Of a stretch of 64,000 bases of DNA, positions 45,129 to 56,083 are shown in pieces. Both the position numbers and the translations under genes were made by a program. The DNA is taken from assembly GCF_040712315.1 (NCBI RefSeq), contig NC_134015.1:24491614-24555613 (forward strand), written 5' to 3'. The notes beneath the pieces were generated by a model that was not told the DNA's origin, made no database searches, and was given only the letters and a program-made list of their open reading frames with translations. How positions within the stretch are numbered: the stretch's first letter is position 1; every line of letters starts with the position of its first letter. The stretch is from Castanea sativa (taxonomy: Eukaryota; Streptophyta; Magnoliopsida; Fagales; Fagaceae).

Positions 45129-46417
45129 GGGATAATTACAATAAACCCACCTATGGCATGACCCGTTTTTACTTTGCCTACCTATGGTTTAATCATTTAC
45201 ACTTTGCCCACCTGTGGTAACTTCCGTTAGGACTCTGTTACCCACCTTTCCCTTTGCCGTTAGAAAAACAATTTTTTAAGAAAAACAAACATAACAAAAA
45301 TAAAAAAGTTAGGGTTTTTGATTGCTGAAGAACTTCTACAAGAATAGATTGGAGGAATACAAATAAAATATAAAAAAAAAAAATCCAATAGCTTCCAGAC
45401 CCATCTCCTTCATTTATTTATTTATTACTTTTTCTCCCTCTTCATCTCTATCTCTCTGACTTCTCCCTTTCTTCAAACCCACTCACTCACGGCATCACCC
45501 ACAATCCACCATCAACCAAAAACAACGCCGTCGTAGTCGATGGTTGCAGCCATGTATGAATATTGGGTCGAGTTTGAAGGTTGCGTTGAGTTCCTGTCCG
45601 TTGAGTTCAATTGAGTTCCTCTCCATTGGGTTCAATTTTAATTTCGTTCCTCTCCGTCGAATTTGAAGATTGCGTTATGGGCAAGATGGCTTGGCGAGAG
45701 GGTGATTGGGAGAGAGATGGGTGAGCGTGAGCGGCTAGTTGAGGAAGACGAATGAATCGGGCCAATGTAGCAGCAGTGAACGAAGAAATGGTGGCAGTGA
45801 ACGGCCATGGGTTCCTTCGTGTTGAGTTTGGCTCCAACTGTGACTTCAATTCGCCTCTCTTTCTCTCTGCTATCTTATTTTCTTTATTAAGGGTGTAGTG
45901 GGTCTGTGTTTGTGTTGCTAGGTGTGGTGGGTCTAGGTTTTGTAGAGGGGTTTGCTTTGGTTTTGGTTTGAGATTTGAGAGAGAACTAAGGTGAAGCATT
46001 GTATGATTTTTGTGAATAACTGAAAGTGTTTGAAAGGATTTTTGTGAAATTAGAGTAGAGCACTTTCAATTGTAGGATTTTTGTAAATTTTTTTTAGGAT
46101 TTGTGTGAATATGAAAATTTTATTTGGATTGATTGGCTCAAGGCTGTTCATACCAAGAGCAAGTGTGTTCTTGAACCCAAGCTACAAAACCCCCCTCTTT
46201 GATCTTGTTTGTTTGAGTTTCTTCTGTTATTTTTTGTTTTTAGAGGAGAGAGACATGAAAGTGAAGATAAAATATATTTTTACCCCTGATTTTAACAGAG
46301 GTGGGTAACGGATGGGTAACGGATTAAAGTTCAGGTGGGAAAAGTGTAAATGATTGAACCACGGGTAGGCAAAGTGAAAACGGGTCATACCACATGTGAG
46401 TTTATTATAATTATCCC
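45129..46417. mobile_element. Non-autonomous MULE
   Basis: The ends GGGATAATTACAATAAACCC and GAGTTTATTATAATTATCCC begin TIRs of about 130 bases (shared blocks ATGACCCGTTTTTACTTTGC and ATCATTTACACTTT inverted at 46310-46417). Flanks are TTTTTTAAA (45120-45128) and TTTTATAAA (46418-46426), a 9-bp duplication with one mismatch. The interior has a 130-codon minus-strand frame (45607-45999) rich in S, T, P and N that I do not recognise. It may be captured 5' UTR or gene sequence. Confidence 0.83.
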
Positions 46418-46426
46418 TTTTATAAA

Positions 46427-46711
46427 AAAAAAATTAATTTGGTAGCCACAGTTAATATATGCCTAAACTTGATTGGGCCTAGGAGTTCCAATTTTGAACG
46501 TGAACTTTTATCATACAATGTTGGCTTGAAAGAGAAAAAGAATTGAAAGGACCAAAAAGGAAAAACAAAGCCAGATGAATTAATACATTGATCGATCAAA
46601 ACCTTCACCAACCCAATCATAAATTCAGAATCACTAGAAATCAACTTAATCGTTCATCAGTTGCAAACATAGGAAAATAAAATAAAATACTAGAAAAAGA
46701 AAACAAAAATT
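46427..46711. other. Non-coding spacer
   Basis: No feature recognised. Confidence 0.5.
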
Positions 46712-46998
46712 TCTAGCAAGTTTTTGATATTGAGATAGTTTGCAGCCATGATGAGATCAAAGAGAAAATCTTGATCGACATCAAGAAACTCAGCGTCATA
46801 TACTTCTTGAGTTTTTCCTTCTCTTCTTTCTTGTTGTCCTCCTTGTCTTTCATGTCCAAGTGAGTCTTTCACCACTCAAGCACCTTGGCTAGGGTTTTAC
46901 CATCCAAGTTTTGCAAAGGAATAACGTTCTTGGTGCACCCATCATCATCCAAGTTCTTGATGGCTAAAGATTGAACGGCCACATGCTCTTCAATTCAA
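46712..46998 (-). pseudogene. SKP1-like (ASK) fragment
   Basis: Reading leftward, the minus strand gives EEHVAVQSLAIKNLDDDG, CTKNVIPLQNLDGKTLAKVL and EW, then [11 protein letters not shown] in a second frame, then [20 protein letters not shown] and YLNIKNLLE. These are the POZ-like first half and the start of the SKP1 dimerisation region of SKP1, the adaptor linking F-box proteins to cullin in SCF ubiquitin ligases. A stop after EW and a frameshift near the KKY/DAEF junction break it. The first strand of the domain and the C-terminal WAFE end are absent. No intron interrupts it, as in many plant SKP1-like genes. Confidence 0.8.
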
Positions 46999-47031
46999 CT
47001 TTAGATATTATTCCCTAATTTAATAGACTTA

Positions 47032-47673
47032 GAGCATCAGCATCAGTTGTTCTAAAAGAATTCTATTTTCACACATCAAATTTGTTTTTCCTATTTTAAC
47101 ACACCATTTTATAATTCACCTTATATTAGATATTTTATAATTCCATACAACACATTAAAATAATATATACAATATATTAAAATATCCTAAAAAAACTCAT
47201 ACAATTCCAAAAAAAAAAAAACCTACACTATCACCCACAGTCCACCACAACTCACTGCCTACCACTACCACCACCACCACCACCACCCACTGCCACCCCC
47301 ATCACAACCCACCATTATTGCAAACCCACTACCACCCAATATCAACCAACCACCATTCAAATTAACCAACCACCACTCAAATTAACCAAACACAACCCAC
47401 AACAATAGCCTAAAAAAACACAACCTATAGAAACCACCCAAAAAACATCGCCAAAACCACTGCCAGAGAAAGAAGAGAGGTCCAGATGGTGTGCGAGATG
47501 GTGGAGGGCGAGATTGAAGAGACTTGGATGGCGAGATGGCGGCGAGCAAGAACAGAGAGACTTGAATTGCTTGGCGAGATGGTGGTGGGAGAGATTGGGT
47601 AGAGTTCGGTGGAGGCGTAGGCAGGCAAGTTGGCCAATTGGCTGCAAGAGACGGAGGCTGAGTAGAGAGAAGG

Positions 47674-47741
<68 letters not shown>

Positions 47742-48030
47742 TAAGAGAGGATGCTGAGGAGAGATGGTCTGAGAGTGGGAGAAAGGCAGACGAGAGAGAT
47801 AGATAGTGAGAAGAGAGAGAAAAATGAGAATAAAATAATGAGAGTAGAGAGAAAAAGAATAAAAAATTATTTTTTTAGCTTTTGGATCCGTATCGTTCCA
47901 AATTCGAAATGGTACTGTTCATCAATGTTAAATCTTTTAGCATTTAGAAGATCTGATATAAGAGGTTTTTTGGTGTTAGGCGTGCCAAATGCCAAACATT
48001 TGGCATTTGGCACACCTGATGCTAGTGCTC
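47032..48030. mobile_element. Non-autonomous Tourist/PIF-type element
   Basis: GAGCATCAGCATCAG at the left and CTGATGCTAGTGCTC at the right are inverted. TTA flanks at 47029-47031 and 48031-48033. The 1-kb interior holds a CCACCACCACC-rich tract (about 47230-47345), a (GA)n microsatellite (47677-47739) and minus-strand frames at 47357-47647 that I do not recognise. The ends resemble those of Harbinger-2 (GAGTATCCACAG) in general form. Confidence 0.83.
47677..47739. repeat. (GA)n microsatellite
   Basis: About 31 uninterrupted GA dinucleotides, likely length-polymorphic. Confidence 0.95.
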
Positions 48031-48033
48031 TTA

Positions 48034-48762
48034 TATGGGTGAGAATTCTAACTCAAAGAATTATTCCCCGACTTTAAGAGACTTACACGTGTGAGAATTG
48101 CAACTCAATGGACCACTTAGATTATTTTCTTTAATGGATATAGACAATGCTGACTCAATACAATTTAATTGAAGACCAAAGACAAAAGCTTTAAATTATC
48201 ATTTTAATATTACTTAAATAATATTTAGTTTATGAACCACCAATTTAAATTTAATTTAAATTCTATATTATACTTTTTTTTATTAGAACTCATTATTCTT
48301 ACTATTCAATACGATTAATTCACTTGAACAATGCTAATGATACTACAAATTTTTCTATTTAGGTCTTATAAATTGACGTGTTACCCATCTAAAAAAGAAA
48401 AGTGATTCAAATATTCATTTATTATATTTTTTAAGTGGCACTAATCATATTCGTCTCACGTCAGTTTGAAAGTTTTTGTATTAAAATTTATAACAACTTT
48501 AGCCTTTAATTTTTCTTTCACTTAATGGTGATTTAGTTTGATTTCTATTAATCAATAGTTTTTTCTATAAAAAAAAAAATGCTAAAACTACAACAAATTT
48601 TACTGAAAAAAATTTAACAAACTCATATGAAAATGAACATGATTAGTAGCACTTTTAACAAGATAATAAATAAGTATTTGAATTACTTTGGTGAAATAGC
48701 AATTTGTATGACCTATGTAATAAAATTGCAGTATTTCTAGCATCACTTAAGTTTTTAGGGTC
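48034..48762. other. AT-rich non-coding spacer
   Basis: No gene is seen before the truncated start of the LINE. Confidence 0.5.
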
Positions 48763-51430
48763 TTTGTAGAAGTTGTGGAAAAAGAAAATGTAACACTCAC
48801 AACATTCATTGCTCTTATTCCTAAGGTAAAGAGTCCCGAATCTATTACTGAATTTCAGCCTATTGCACTATGTAATATTTTATGTAAGCTTATCTCAAAA
48901 GTTTTGGCAAATAGATTAAAAAGAATTTTGCCTCAGATCATTTCTGAAACACAAAGTGCTTTTCAATCTGACAAAGCAATCTTGGATAATATCTTGGTTG
49001 CTTTTGAGACTCTCCATTGCATGAAGACTAAGAAGTATGGAAAAGTGGGCCACATGGCGCTGAAATTAGATATGAGTAAGGCCTATGATAGATTGGAGTG
49101 GATTTTTTTGCAAAAGATCATGGAAAAAATGGGGCTTCACAGTAAATGGATTAGATGGATTTTGGAGTGTGTTAAATCTGTTACATATTCGGTCTTGGTA
49201 AATGGGGAAGCAAAGGGTCATATTATTCCAACAAGGGGTATTCGTCAAGGAGACCCCCTCTCCCCCTACCTTTTTCTCCTTTGCTCAGAAGGCCTAAACG
49301 GACTAATCCAAAATGCAGTGGATGAAGGGGAGGTGGAAGGTGTCTCTCCTTGTCGTTATGGCCCAAAAATATCTCATTTGTTTTTTGCAGATGACAGCCT
49401 AATTTTTTGTCGAGCTCAGATTGAGGATGTCAATACTATTCAAGAAATTTTGGGAAAGTATGAAAGGGCTTCGGGACAAAAGTTAAATTCAGAGAAGACC
49501 AATCTTTTCTTTAGCAAAGGTGTTTCCGAATCCTTAAAGGATCTATTAGAAAATTTGCTTGGCGTTCCGGAGATCAAAGAATATGAAAAATACCTCGGGT
49601 TACCTGCAGTGGTTGGTAGAAGGAAAAAGGCAAGTCTAAATTATATAAAAGATAGGGTTTGGAGTAAATTGCCGGGTTGGAAGGAAAAATTATTGTCTCA
49701 GGTTGGGAAGGAAGTTCTTTTAAAGGCAGTGGTACAAGTCATCCCTACTTTTGCTATGAGTTGTTTCAGACTGCTTATCGGCCTTTGTCAAGACATTGAG
49801 ATGCTCATTCGGAAATTTTGGTGGGGTCAAAGGGGGGATAGACGAAAGATTCACTGGAAGAAATGGGAAGTTTTGTGTCAACCAAAGCCGGAGGGGGGGT
49901 CTAGGCTTTAAAGACTTATGTAAGTTCAATGAAGCAATGTTGGCCAAGCAAGTGTGGAGATTAATCCATGATACAGGTTCTCTATTTTACAAAGTTTTCA
50001 AAGCTAAATATTTCCCTCAAAGTTCGATCTTTGAAGCAAAGTGATCATTGGGTTCCTTTGCCTGGAAAAGTATTTTGTTTACTAGAAAACTTATTGAGAA
50101 GGAAGCTCGTTGGAGGGTTGGAGATGGTAAGTCTATAAGGATCTTTCATGACTTTTGGTTACTAAATGCACCAAAAGGCAAAGTGGGGACCCATCAAAAT
50201 TTGTTAGCACCTGACTCCACGGTGGATACACTCATGGATGCCCAAACAGGTTGGTGGAATACTCACCTCATTGATCTGTGTTTCTATCTGCCTGAAACTA
50301 CACTTATAAAATCCCTGCCTCTGTGTATCGTTCCCCAACCTGACATCCTCATTTGGCCAAAAGAAAAATCTGGTATTTACTCCGTGAAATCAGGGTACAA
50401 AAGTCTCATGGAATTTGCTGCCCTCAACACTGTCAGACCAACAGTCTCTGCTGCACAAAAATCCTTTTGGAAGAACATTTGGAAACCGAATGTACCCTGA
50501 AAAATCAAGCATTTTTTATGGAAATCATGTACAAATTCTCTACCCTCAAAAGAAAATGTGATAAAAAGAGCCATTCCTATCGATCCCATCTGCCATCTCT
50601 GTTCAAGGGATAATGAATCTGTTCTCCACGCTTTGTGGGGTTGTGAGAAGGTGTAAACGGTTTGGGTAGCTGATTTTGGTTGGGTAGACAAAAACATAGT
50701 TGCCTTGGGTTCTTTCTATGATTTAGTGCAGTTGATCCAGGAAAAACCTCACACGTTTTCGTTGTTCAGCATCATAGCGTGATCTATCTGGCTCCACAGA
50801 AACAAATCTCGCCTCCAGGAACCTTCTTTGCCGTTGGACAGAATTGCAGGTTTTGAACAAGACTATCTTCAAAGCTTCAAGACTCAGGGAACTCAAGAAA
50901 ATCATTCTAGGGGCAGTAGACAACCCTCTCAAAAGCATTGGTGTCCTCTACCTCAGGATTGCTTCAAGACAAATTATGACAGAGCAATGTTCAATGAATC
51001 AGATGAAGCTGGCCTTGGTGTAGTCATCCACAATTCTGAAGGTCAAGTTATGGCCGCTTTGTCCAAAAAAATTAAGAAACCTCCTTCAGTTGTGACTTTG
51101 GAGCTACTGGCAACAAGAAGTGTAGCAATCTTTGTTTCGGAAATAGGTTTCCAGCAATCTTGTTTTGAGGGTGATTCGGAGATTGTAGTAAAGTCCTTAT
51201 GTAGTAGTGGTATGGAGAAATCAACTGATGGCCATATTATAAAAGACACTTTGTCTTATGTTAGCTTGTTACAAAGCTACTCTTTCTCTCATGTCAATAG
51301 GCAAGGCAATGCAGTAGCACACGCCTTAGCTCAGAGAGTAAGACTTGCCTTCCCTTTACAAGTTTGGATGGAGTCTGTTCCACCAGATTTAGATGCTGTT
51401 ATTTTGGCTGAATTAAAGCCCCCTGAATAA
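48763..51430 (+). pseudogene. LINE ORF2: reverse transcriptase, zf-RVT and RNase H
   Basis: The first frame (to TAA at 49909) carries RT motifs LIPKVKSPESITEFQPIAL, LKLDMSKAYDRLEW, RGIRQGDPLSPYLFLL and the catalytic FFADDS (Asp codons at 49390-49395). A frameshift in a G-run near 49893-49899 moves to the second frame ([19 protein letters not shown]). Stops follow at about 50042 (EAK*), 50498, 50656 and 50780. Between them lie the zf-RVT part (ICHLCSRDNESVLHALWGC) and a C-terminal RNase H (CFKTNYDRAMFNESDEAGLG, VTLELLATRSV, FEGDSEIVV, NAVAHALAQ). The family copies its RNA into DNA at the target site. This copy has no endonuclease and several breaks. Confidence 0.9.
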
Positions 51431-51480
51431 AAGACTGAAAGTATTTCCTTCTAAAAAAAAAATAAATAAAAAAGAAAAAG
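48763..51480 (+). mobile_element. 5'-truncated L1-clade LINE
   Basis: A non-LTR retrotransposon that begins inside the reverse transcriptase region (the endonuclease is missing) and ends in an A-rich tail (51454-51480) after the ORF2 stop at 51430. Domain order is RT, zinc-binding zf-RVT region, RNase H. I could not find a convincing target duplication: the base context before 48763 does not clearly repeat after the tail. Confidence 0.9.
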
Positions 51481-51914
51481 ATAGTGGTGCACCAATCAAA
51501 CGATATATTGACACATATACGTGATACAAGATATAAAAAGCTTGATTTAAGAATGAGTGAGTTCAACTTTATATTTATATTCTAATTCAAAATAAACTCT
51601 CTAATTCAGTCTCCTTGTAAAAATCTTGGATTTAAGAATTATGCCAATGTAATCTTAATTGGAACATAAATTTTCTCCCATTTTTTATTGGAAAATTGGA
51701 CATTAATCTTTACAATGGAATTGCAATGAATCTTTGGCTTTGCGCTTGTAGAGACCATTCACTCTTTGTGTTCTTTGAATGTTGTTCGTATTCAAAGGTT
51801 TTTGGATGGAAGTTTTTTTTAGGTTTATAGGGCTTGAATCCAATTGAGCTTCGGTAATTCTAAGACTCGTAAACACTCTTTATCAACTTTATACAAACTG
51901 CTTTTCTTATACTA
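51481..51914. other. Non-coding spacer
   Basis: No gene is recognised. Confidence 0.5.
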
Positions 51915-51923
51915 TTAATTTTA

Positions 51924-53043
51924 GGGAAATTACACTTTGTCCATTTGTGATTTGCCTTAAAAACACTTTTCTCACCTGTGATTTAAAAAATGACATTTTA
52001 CCAACCTGTAGTTCTATTCGTTAACAGTCTATTGCCCACCTGTGGCCTTACTATTACTCTAACACAATTTAACTTTAAAACATATTAGAAAGTGGATCAA
52101 ACACACTCCAAATACACATGTTTAAATGCATACATCGGATCACAAGTGATTTCTTTATCTTTTAATATTTCAAAGGACATTAATATTTTAGGAAGAGGGC
52201 AATCAACAATATAAAATTGAATAAAGAAGATCCAGATCAATAAAGTCCCTTTTGGAAGAAGTCAAAGTAGGGTACTCGAGACAGAATTTTATTGCAAATT
52301 AAGGAGTCCATCTGGGTAGAAATATCAAAGCTTATGAGAAGGCATTAAATCAGACTGTATTGAATAATAAAGAAATTGGCTTTGGTGTCATCATCATGGT
52401 TTTGCTTTTCATACATCATTCAAAGATTTTAAAATCCACCTGGAGACCATTTCAATTTATGGGATTTATAAGGAGACCAAGCTCAAATACACAAATATGA
52501 ATCCTTCAAAGATTAACCAAACCATTTTCTCAAGAAAACTTTAAGATTTTAACCAAACCAAACAACCATACTTTTTCTTCTTTCTCTATGAATTGATAAG
52601 AAAGAAAAATGTGAAATCATCTGAAAGATTACCATCAATTTATGCAATTTAAAAAAAATTAAAAATTAAAAACACCAGATTAGAGAACGTACCTAGAATT
52701 TCACTCTAGAGGGATATTCCTCAAACTCTGTCTCAGGGGTTTTGATGGGAATGGCAATCGAAAGTGATTATGGAAATTTCACTTGATGATCTTCATGGAG
52801 TGGCTAAATCCGATGAGAGAGAGTGAAGGGAGTGGCATCAGGTTTAATTCTCTTAGTTTTAGTGTGTTTGATTCACTTTCTAATATGTTTTTGAGTTAAA
52901 TTGTATTAGAGTAAGGCAAGACCTCAGGTGGGCAATGAACTTTTAATAGATAGGACCACAAATGGGTAGAGTGTTATTTTTTAAACTACATGTTGTAAAA
53001 TATTTTTTGGGCAAATCACAAGTGAAAAAAGTGTAATATTCCC
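51924..53043. mobile_element. Non-autonomous MULE with perfect 9-bp duplication
   Basis: The ends GGGAAATTACACTTTGTCC and GAAAAAAGTGTAATATTCCC open TIRs of about 185 bases (paired blocks include TTGCCCACCTGTGG/CAGGTGGGCAA and TTAGAAAGTGGATCAAACAC/GTGTTTGATTCACTTTCTAA). TTAATTTTA flanks both sides (51915-51923 and 53044-53052). No transposase and no recognisable captured exon lie in the 700-bp interior. The TIR layout resembles the element at 45129-46417. Confidence 0.92.
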
Positions 53044-53052
53044 TTAATTTTA

Positions 53053-53255
53053 TCATGCCGTTTCTTTAATTGTTGCTTTCCTTATACTATTCCAATTACT
53101 TCAATCTAATAAATTTGTCATCAACATTTCTCTATAAGTCTTTCATACTATTTTCTCGAAAAATGAAGGACTTCTATATAGGCTGTGGCCCCTTCCCGTT
53201 AAAAATTCTCTCATTTCTGTCCCATACTGATTCTGATTAAGCTAAATAAAATGGT
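53053..53255. other. Non-coding spacer
   Basis: No feature recognised. Confidence 0.5.
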
Positions 53256-54293
53256 AGATAAAAATTTAAAGGTTAAAAAAAGAGAGTAAATTCACGTTTT
53301 TAGTTTATAAATATAAAAACACAAAGTAACACACCGTACTAAAGAAACACTCTTAAGAAAAAAAAGAAGAAAGAAACAAAGCACATCACATTATGATCTC
53401 TCAGTTACTCCACCTCCCATGAAAAACCCATTGACTAGACACCGACACTAATACCATCTTCTGCCCCAACGTTTTCCAAGCTTCCTCATTCCCATCCCAC
53501 CACACAACAACATCATGACCCATCTTTTTCTTTTTTTTCTTCGTTTCGCATGTGGCTTCCTCTTCTATTGGTCACAGACAAGCATAACTATGTACCACTA
53601 TGAATTCCAATCAAATTTAGTACCTTGACTGTTGGTTTCAAGCACTGACTCATGTGGGTTTCTGGGTTCTATTGAAACTGTAGATGATATGATGGTATAA
53701 ATATTTGCACACAGATCAGACACAACAAACCAAACGTCAACGCCAACCTATAGTATGTAGGGGCCAAAATATTTGGTGTTGATTGAGGCCAGACAATGAA
53801 TTTGTGTTACTTAGACCCTTACCTTACTAACCGACAAGCCACATTGCTTTCTAACCCTAGGAGTAATGAGATCCAAATAGTGAATGAAAGATAAGGATTG
53901 AGTCCTGTATTCTTGTTCACTAGACCCAAGTCGGTTTCGTGAACAAGATACATCATACAATGGTCCTTATAGGTTATGTTATAGGATTTCAAGTACCCAA
54001 AACTATCTCATGATTACCCCTTTGTTTTTAATTGATTTCTAAAATTTTATAATATGCTTTACCAAGTTTTTAAAACACATACAATCTAGTATAGCCCTGT
54101 GAGTTAGAATTTAGTATCACTCTTGGTACAGACACGGTATGATGGGACATTACAACCCAAAAACTTAATGCCGATAGGCTTATTGGGCGTTGAAATAAAC
54201 CACACATAATAATGAGTTTCAAATAGAAATAGAATTTTGATTCTCATACAAATTGATAAAATTTCACGCATTATAATTTGCCCATGTATCATC
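53256..54293. repeat. Dispersed segment, copy 2, left part
   Basis: It matches 20335-21365 in order and orientation with scattered substitutions and small indels (for example CACATCACATTATGATCTCT, CAGTTACTCCACCTCCCATG, ATAGGTTATGTTATA). It is interrupted at 54294 by a Pack-MULE and continues at about 55300-55450. Confidence 0.87.
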
Positions 54294-54659
54294 GGTGAAA
54301 ATAGCCCAGTACCATGTTTTGGCAAAATTTGTAGCAAACTTACACTGTTTCGAAAATATTTAGCAATCTATCACTTTTTTAAAACTCAAATTTCACAAAA
54401 TTGAGTTCTAAAAAGTATTTGAGTTCAGTGAACTCGAGTTCCTAGTGAGTCGTCAGCGTAGCATTACTACCCTGAAATATGTGTAATTAAAAAAATAATG
54501 TGGTACTTGATATTACCAAAATCAAGTACTTCTTTATAGCACTCGAGCTTAATGCAAGTCGAGTACCTTGTTTTTCTTCCTTTTTCTACTTTTTGTTTCG
54601 TACAAAACTTTAACTTAGGAAATGCTGACCTATTTTCCACACTACTATTGTGTTGCTCT

Positions 54660-54720
54660 ATCTATATATACAGCTATATATGCTATATGCCTTACTCATC
54701 CTTGACACATATCTAACTCA
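54660..54720 (+). promoter_or_regulatory. TATA-box-like region upstream of the captured exon
   Basis: CTATATATACAGCTATATAT at about 54662-54682 lies roughly 40-60 bases before the ATG at 54721, a plausible core promoter captured with the expansin-like exon. It could alternatively be chance AT-richness. Confidence 0.45.
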
Positions 54721-54836
54721 ATGGCTTTCTTTGTTTGCTTCTTCCTCTTCTTTCTTATTTCATCTTCAACTGCTTGTGATCGTTGTGTCCACCAAACTAA
54801 GGTTGCCTATTTCTCCAAAGCTTTAGCACTTTCATG
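54721..54836 (+). pseudogene. Captured expansin-like A (EXLA) exon 1
   Basis: ATG at 54721 opens MAFFVCFFLFFLISSSTA, a typical secretory signal peptide, followed by CDRCVHQTKVAYFSKALALS, the start of the mature expansin-like A protein. The exon ends at TCAT|GTAAGC (GT at 54837-54838), a phase and position consistent with the first intron of EXLA genes. EXLA proteins are secreted cell-wall proteins of the expansin superfamily. Only this exon (about 38 codons) is present; the catalytic-like and carbohydrate-binding domains are absent. Unspliced reading runs on to a TGA near 54907. The signal peptide is intact. Confidence 0.82.
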
Positions 54837-55299
54837 TAAGCTTCAAATTGTTCCATCCTTTTACTTCTTTTTCTATTTTTTCCAATTTTTGTTTGGTTTT
54901 TTTGATTAATACCCCGATGATTGTTCATCATGAAAAGTAAAATTTGGCATTGACCTAGATGATATTTTTGTGAAATAATAAGTCGGTAAAAAGAAAAAAA
55001 GTAAAAAGTAAAAACAAGGTACTCGATTGCCTTAAGCTTGAGTACTATAAAGAAGTACTCGATTTTAGTAATATCGAGTACCACATTATTTTTTTAACTA
55101 CACAAATTCCAGGTCAGCAATGCCACGCTGGCAACTCACTAGGAACTCGAGTTTACTGAACTCGAGTATTATTTAGAACTCGATTTTGTGAAACTTGAGT
55201 ACTAAAAAAGTGGTAAATTGCTAAATATTTCAAAAATAGTGCTAGTTTGCCACAAATTTTTCCAAAACGTGGTATTTGGCTATTTTCACCTGTATCATT

Positions 55300-55450
55300 T
55301 CCATTATCAGATGTGCATGAATGTCATGTATTATAATATATTTTAATGTTTTTTTTTCCTTTTTTTTTGTTGGTACATCCTTTGGCTTGAAAAGCATGTT
55401 TTGAACATTTTTTAGATTTGGTTTCAATCACTTTTAATTTCAATCCTTTA
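55300..55450. repeat. Dispersed segment, copy 2, right part
   Basis: TTTGGCTTGAAAAGCATGTT and AACATTTTTTAGATTTGGTT match 21434-21510 of copy 1, resuming the homology after the Pack-MULE. Confidence 0.8.
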
Positions 55451-55742
55451 AGGACCGTTTAGTAGTAGCATTTAAATCACAGTTTTCAGTATTTAAATGC
55501 TGAAAACGGTGGAGCCCAAAAAAAACCCTGTTTGGTGACAACATTTTGTAACAAGTGTTTAAATTACATTTGTTGATCTTGAGAGTTTAAACATTATATT
55601 TTGAGTGCACCTGAGGAGTAGTTTTTAGTTTTAAGTAATAGTTTTCAACAGCATCATTGTAATTAGTTTGAAGACTGTGGGACCCAACATCTGACTTGAC
55701 ATGACTAAACAATAGTGATTCTTTCTCCCTCTTTCATAAAAC

Positions 55743-55745
<3 letters not shown>
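55451..55745. other. MITE-like non-coding stretch
   Basis: GGACCGTTTAGTAGTAGCAT and GTATTTAAATGCTGAAAACG at the left resemble ends of hAT-type MITEs, and TGTGGGACCCAACATCTGA lies near the right. No convincing inverted end or duplication can be fixed. The (CT)n microsatellite starts at 55746. Confidence 0.4.

Positions 55746-55775
<30 letters not shown>
55746..55775. repeat. (CT)n microsatellite
   Basis: Fifteen CT repeats. Confidence 0.95.
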
Positions 55776-55777
<2 letters not shown>

Positions 55778-55855
55778 GGTGATTTCACTCGAATAGGTTT
55801 GTGGTGAACTTGGGAAGCTTTGATGAGGAAACAGTCTGATGGTGAGTGAGGAAAG

Positions 55856-56056
55856 GTGGGTACAGTGATGGTGGTGATGTCGTCGCTCATCGACGAGAAC
55901 TTCTTGCTTAAGCATAGAGTTCTAGTGATTCTTGATCGCATTATCCGTACAGCCATTGAGGAGCCTAGCTATGGAGACCCACTTGTTATTATACTTAGCA
56001 TGAGCCTGAACGATGAGGTTGTCCTCCGCCAACTGTTGATTACACCTTCGGGGTAG
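55856..56056 (+). other. Unrecognised coding-like ORF
   Basis: A 66-codon frame reads SSLIDENFLLKHRVLVILDR then IIRTAIEEPSYGDPLVIILS and SLNDEVVLRQLL. It has balanced amino-acid composition and an amphipathic helical look, unlike nearby low-complexity ORFs. It ends just 27 bases before the copia LTR boundary. I do not recognise the family. It may be a captured or truncated host exon. Confidence 0.35.
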
Positions 56057-56083
56057 GCAAGACTTCCTGGACTGAGTGAAAAT

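Larger units (their letters stand above)
54294..55290. mobile_element. Pack-MULE carrying an expansin-like A first exon
   Basis: The 997-bp element has TIRs of about 270-300 bases (left from GGTGAAAATAGCC, right ending GGCTATTTTCACC; paired blocks GAACTCGAGTTCCTAGTGAG/CTCACTAGGAACTCGAGTT and CTCGAGCTTAATGCAAG/CCTTAAGCTTGAG). The 9-bp duplication is TGTATCATC (54285-54293) and TGTATCATT (55291-55299), one mismatch. Copy 1 of the host segment shows the uninserted sequence near 21363. The interior between the arms (about 54600-55010) is almost entirely promoter-like sequence, exon 1 and intron start of a cell-wall gene. Confidence 0.92.
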
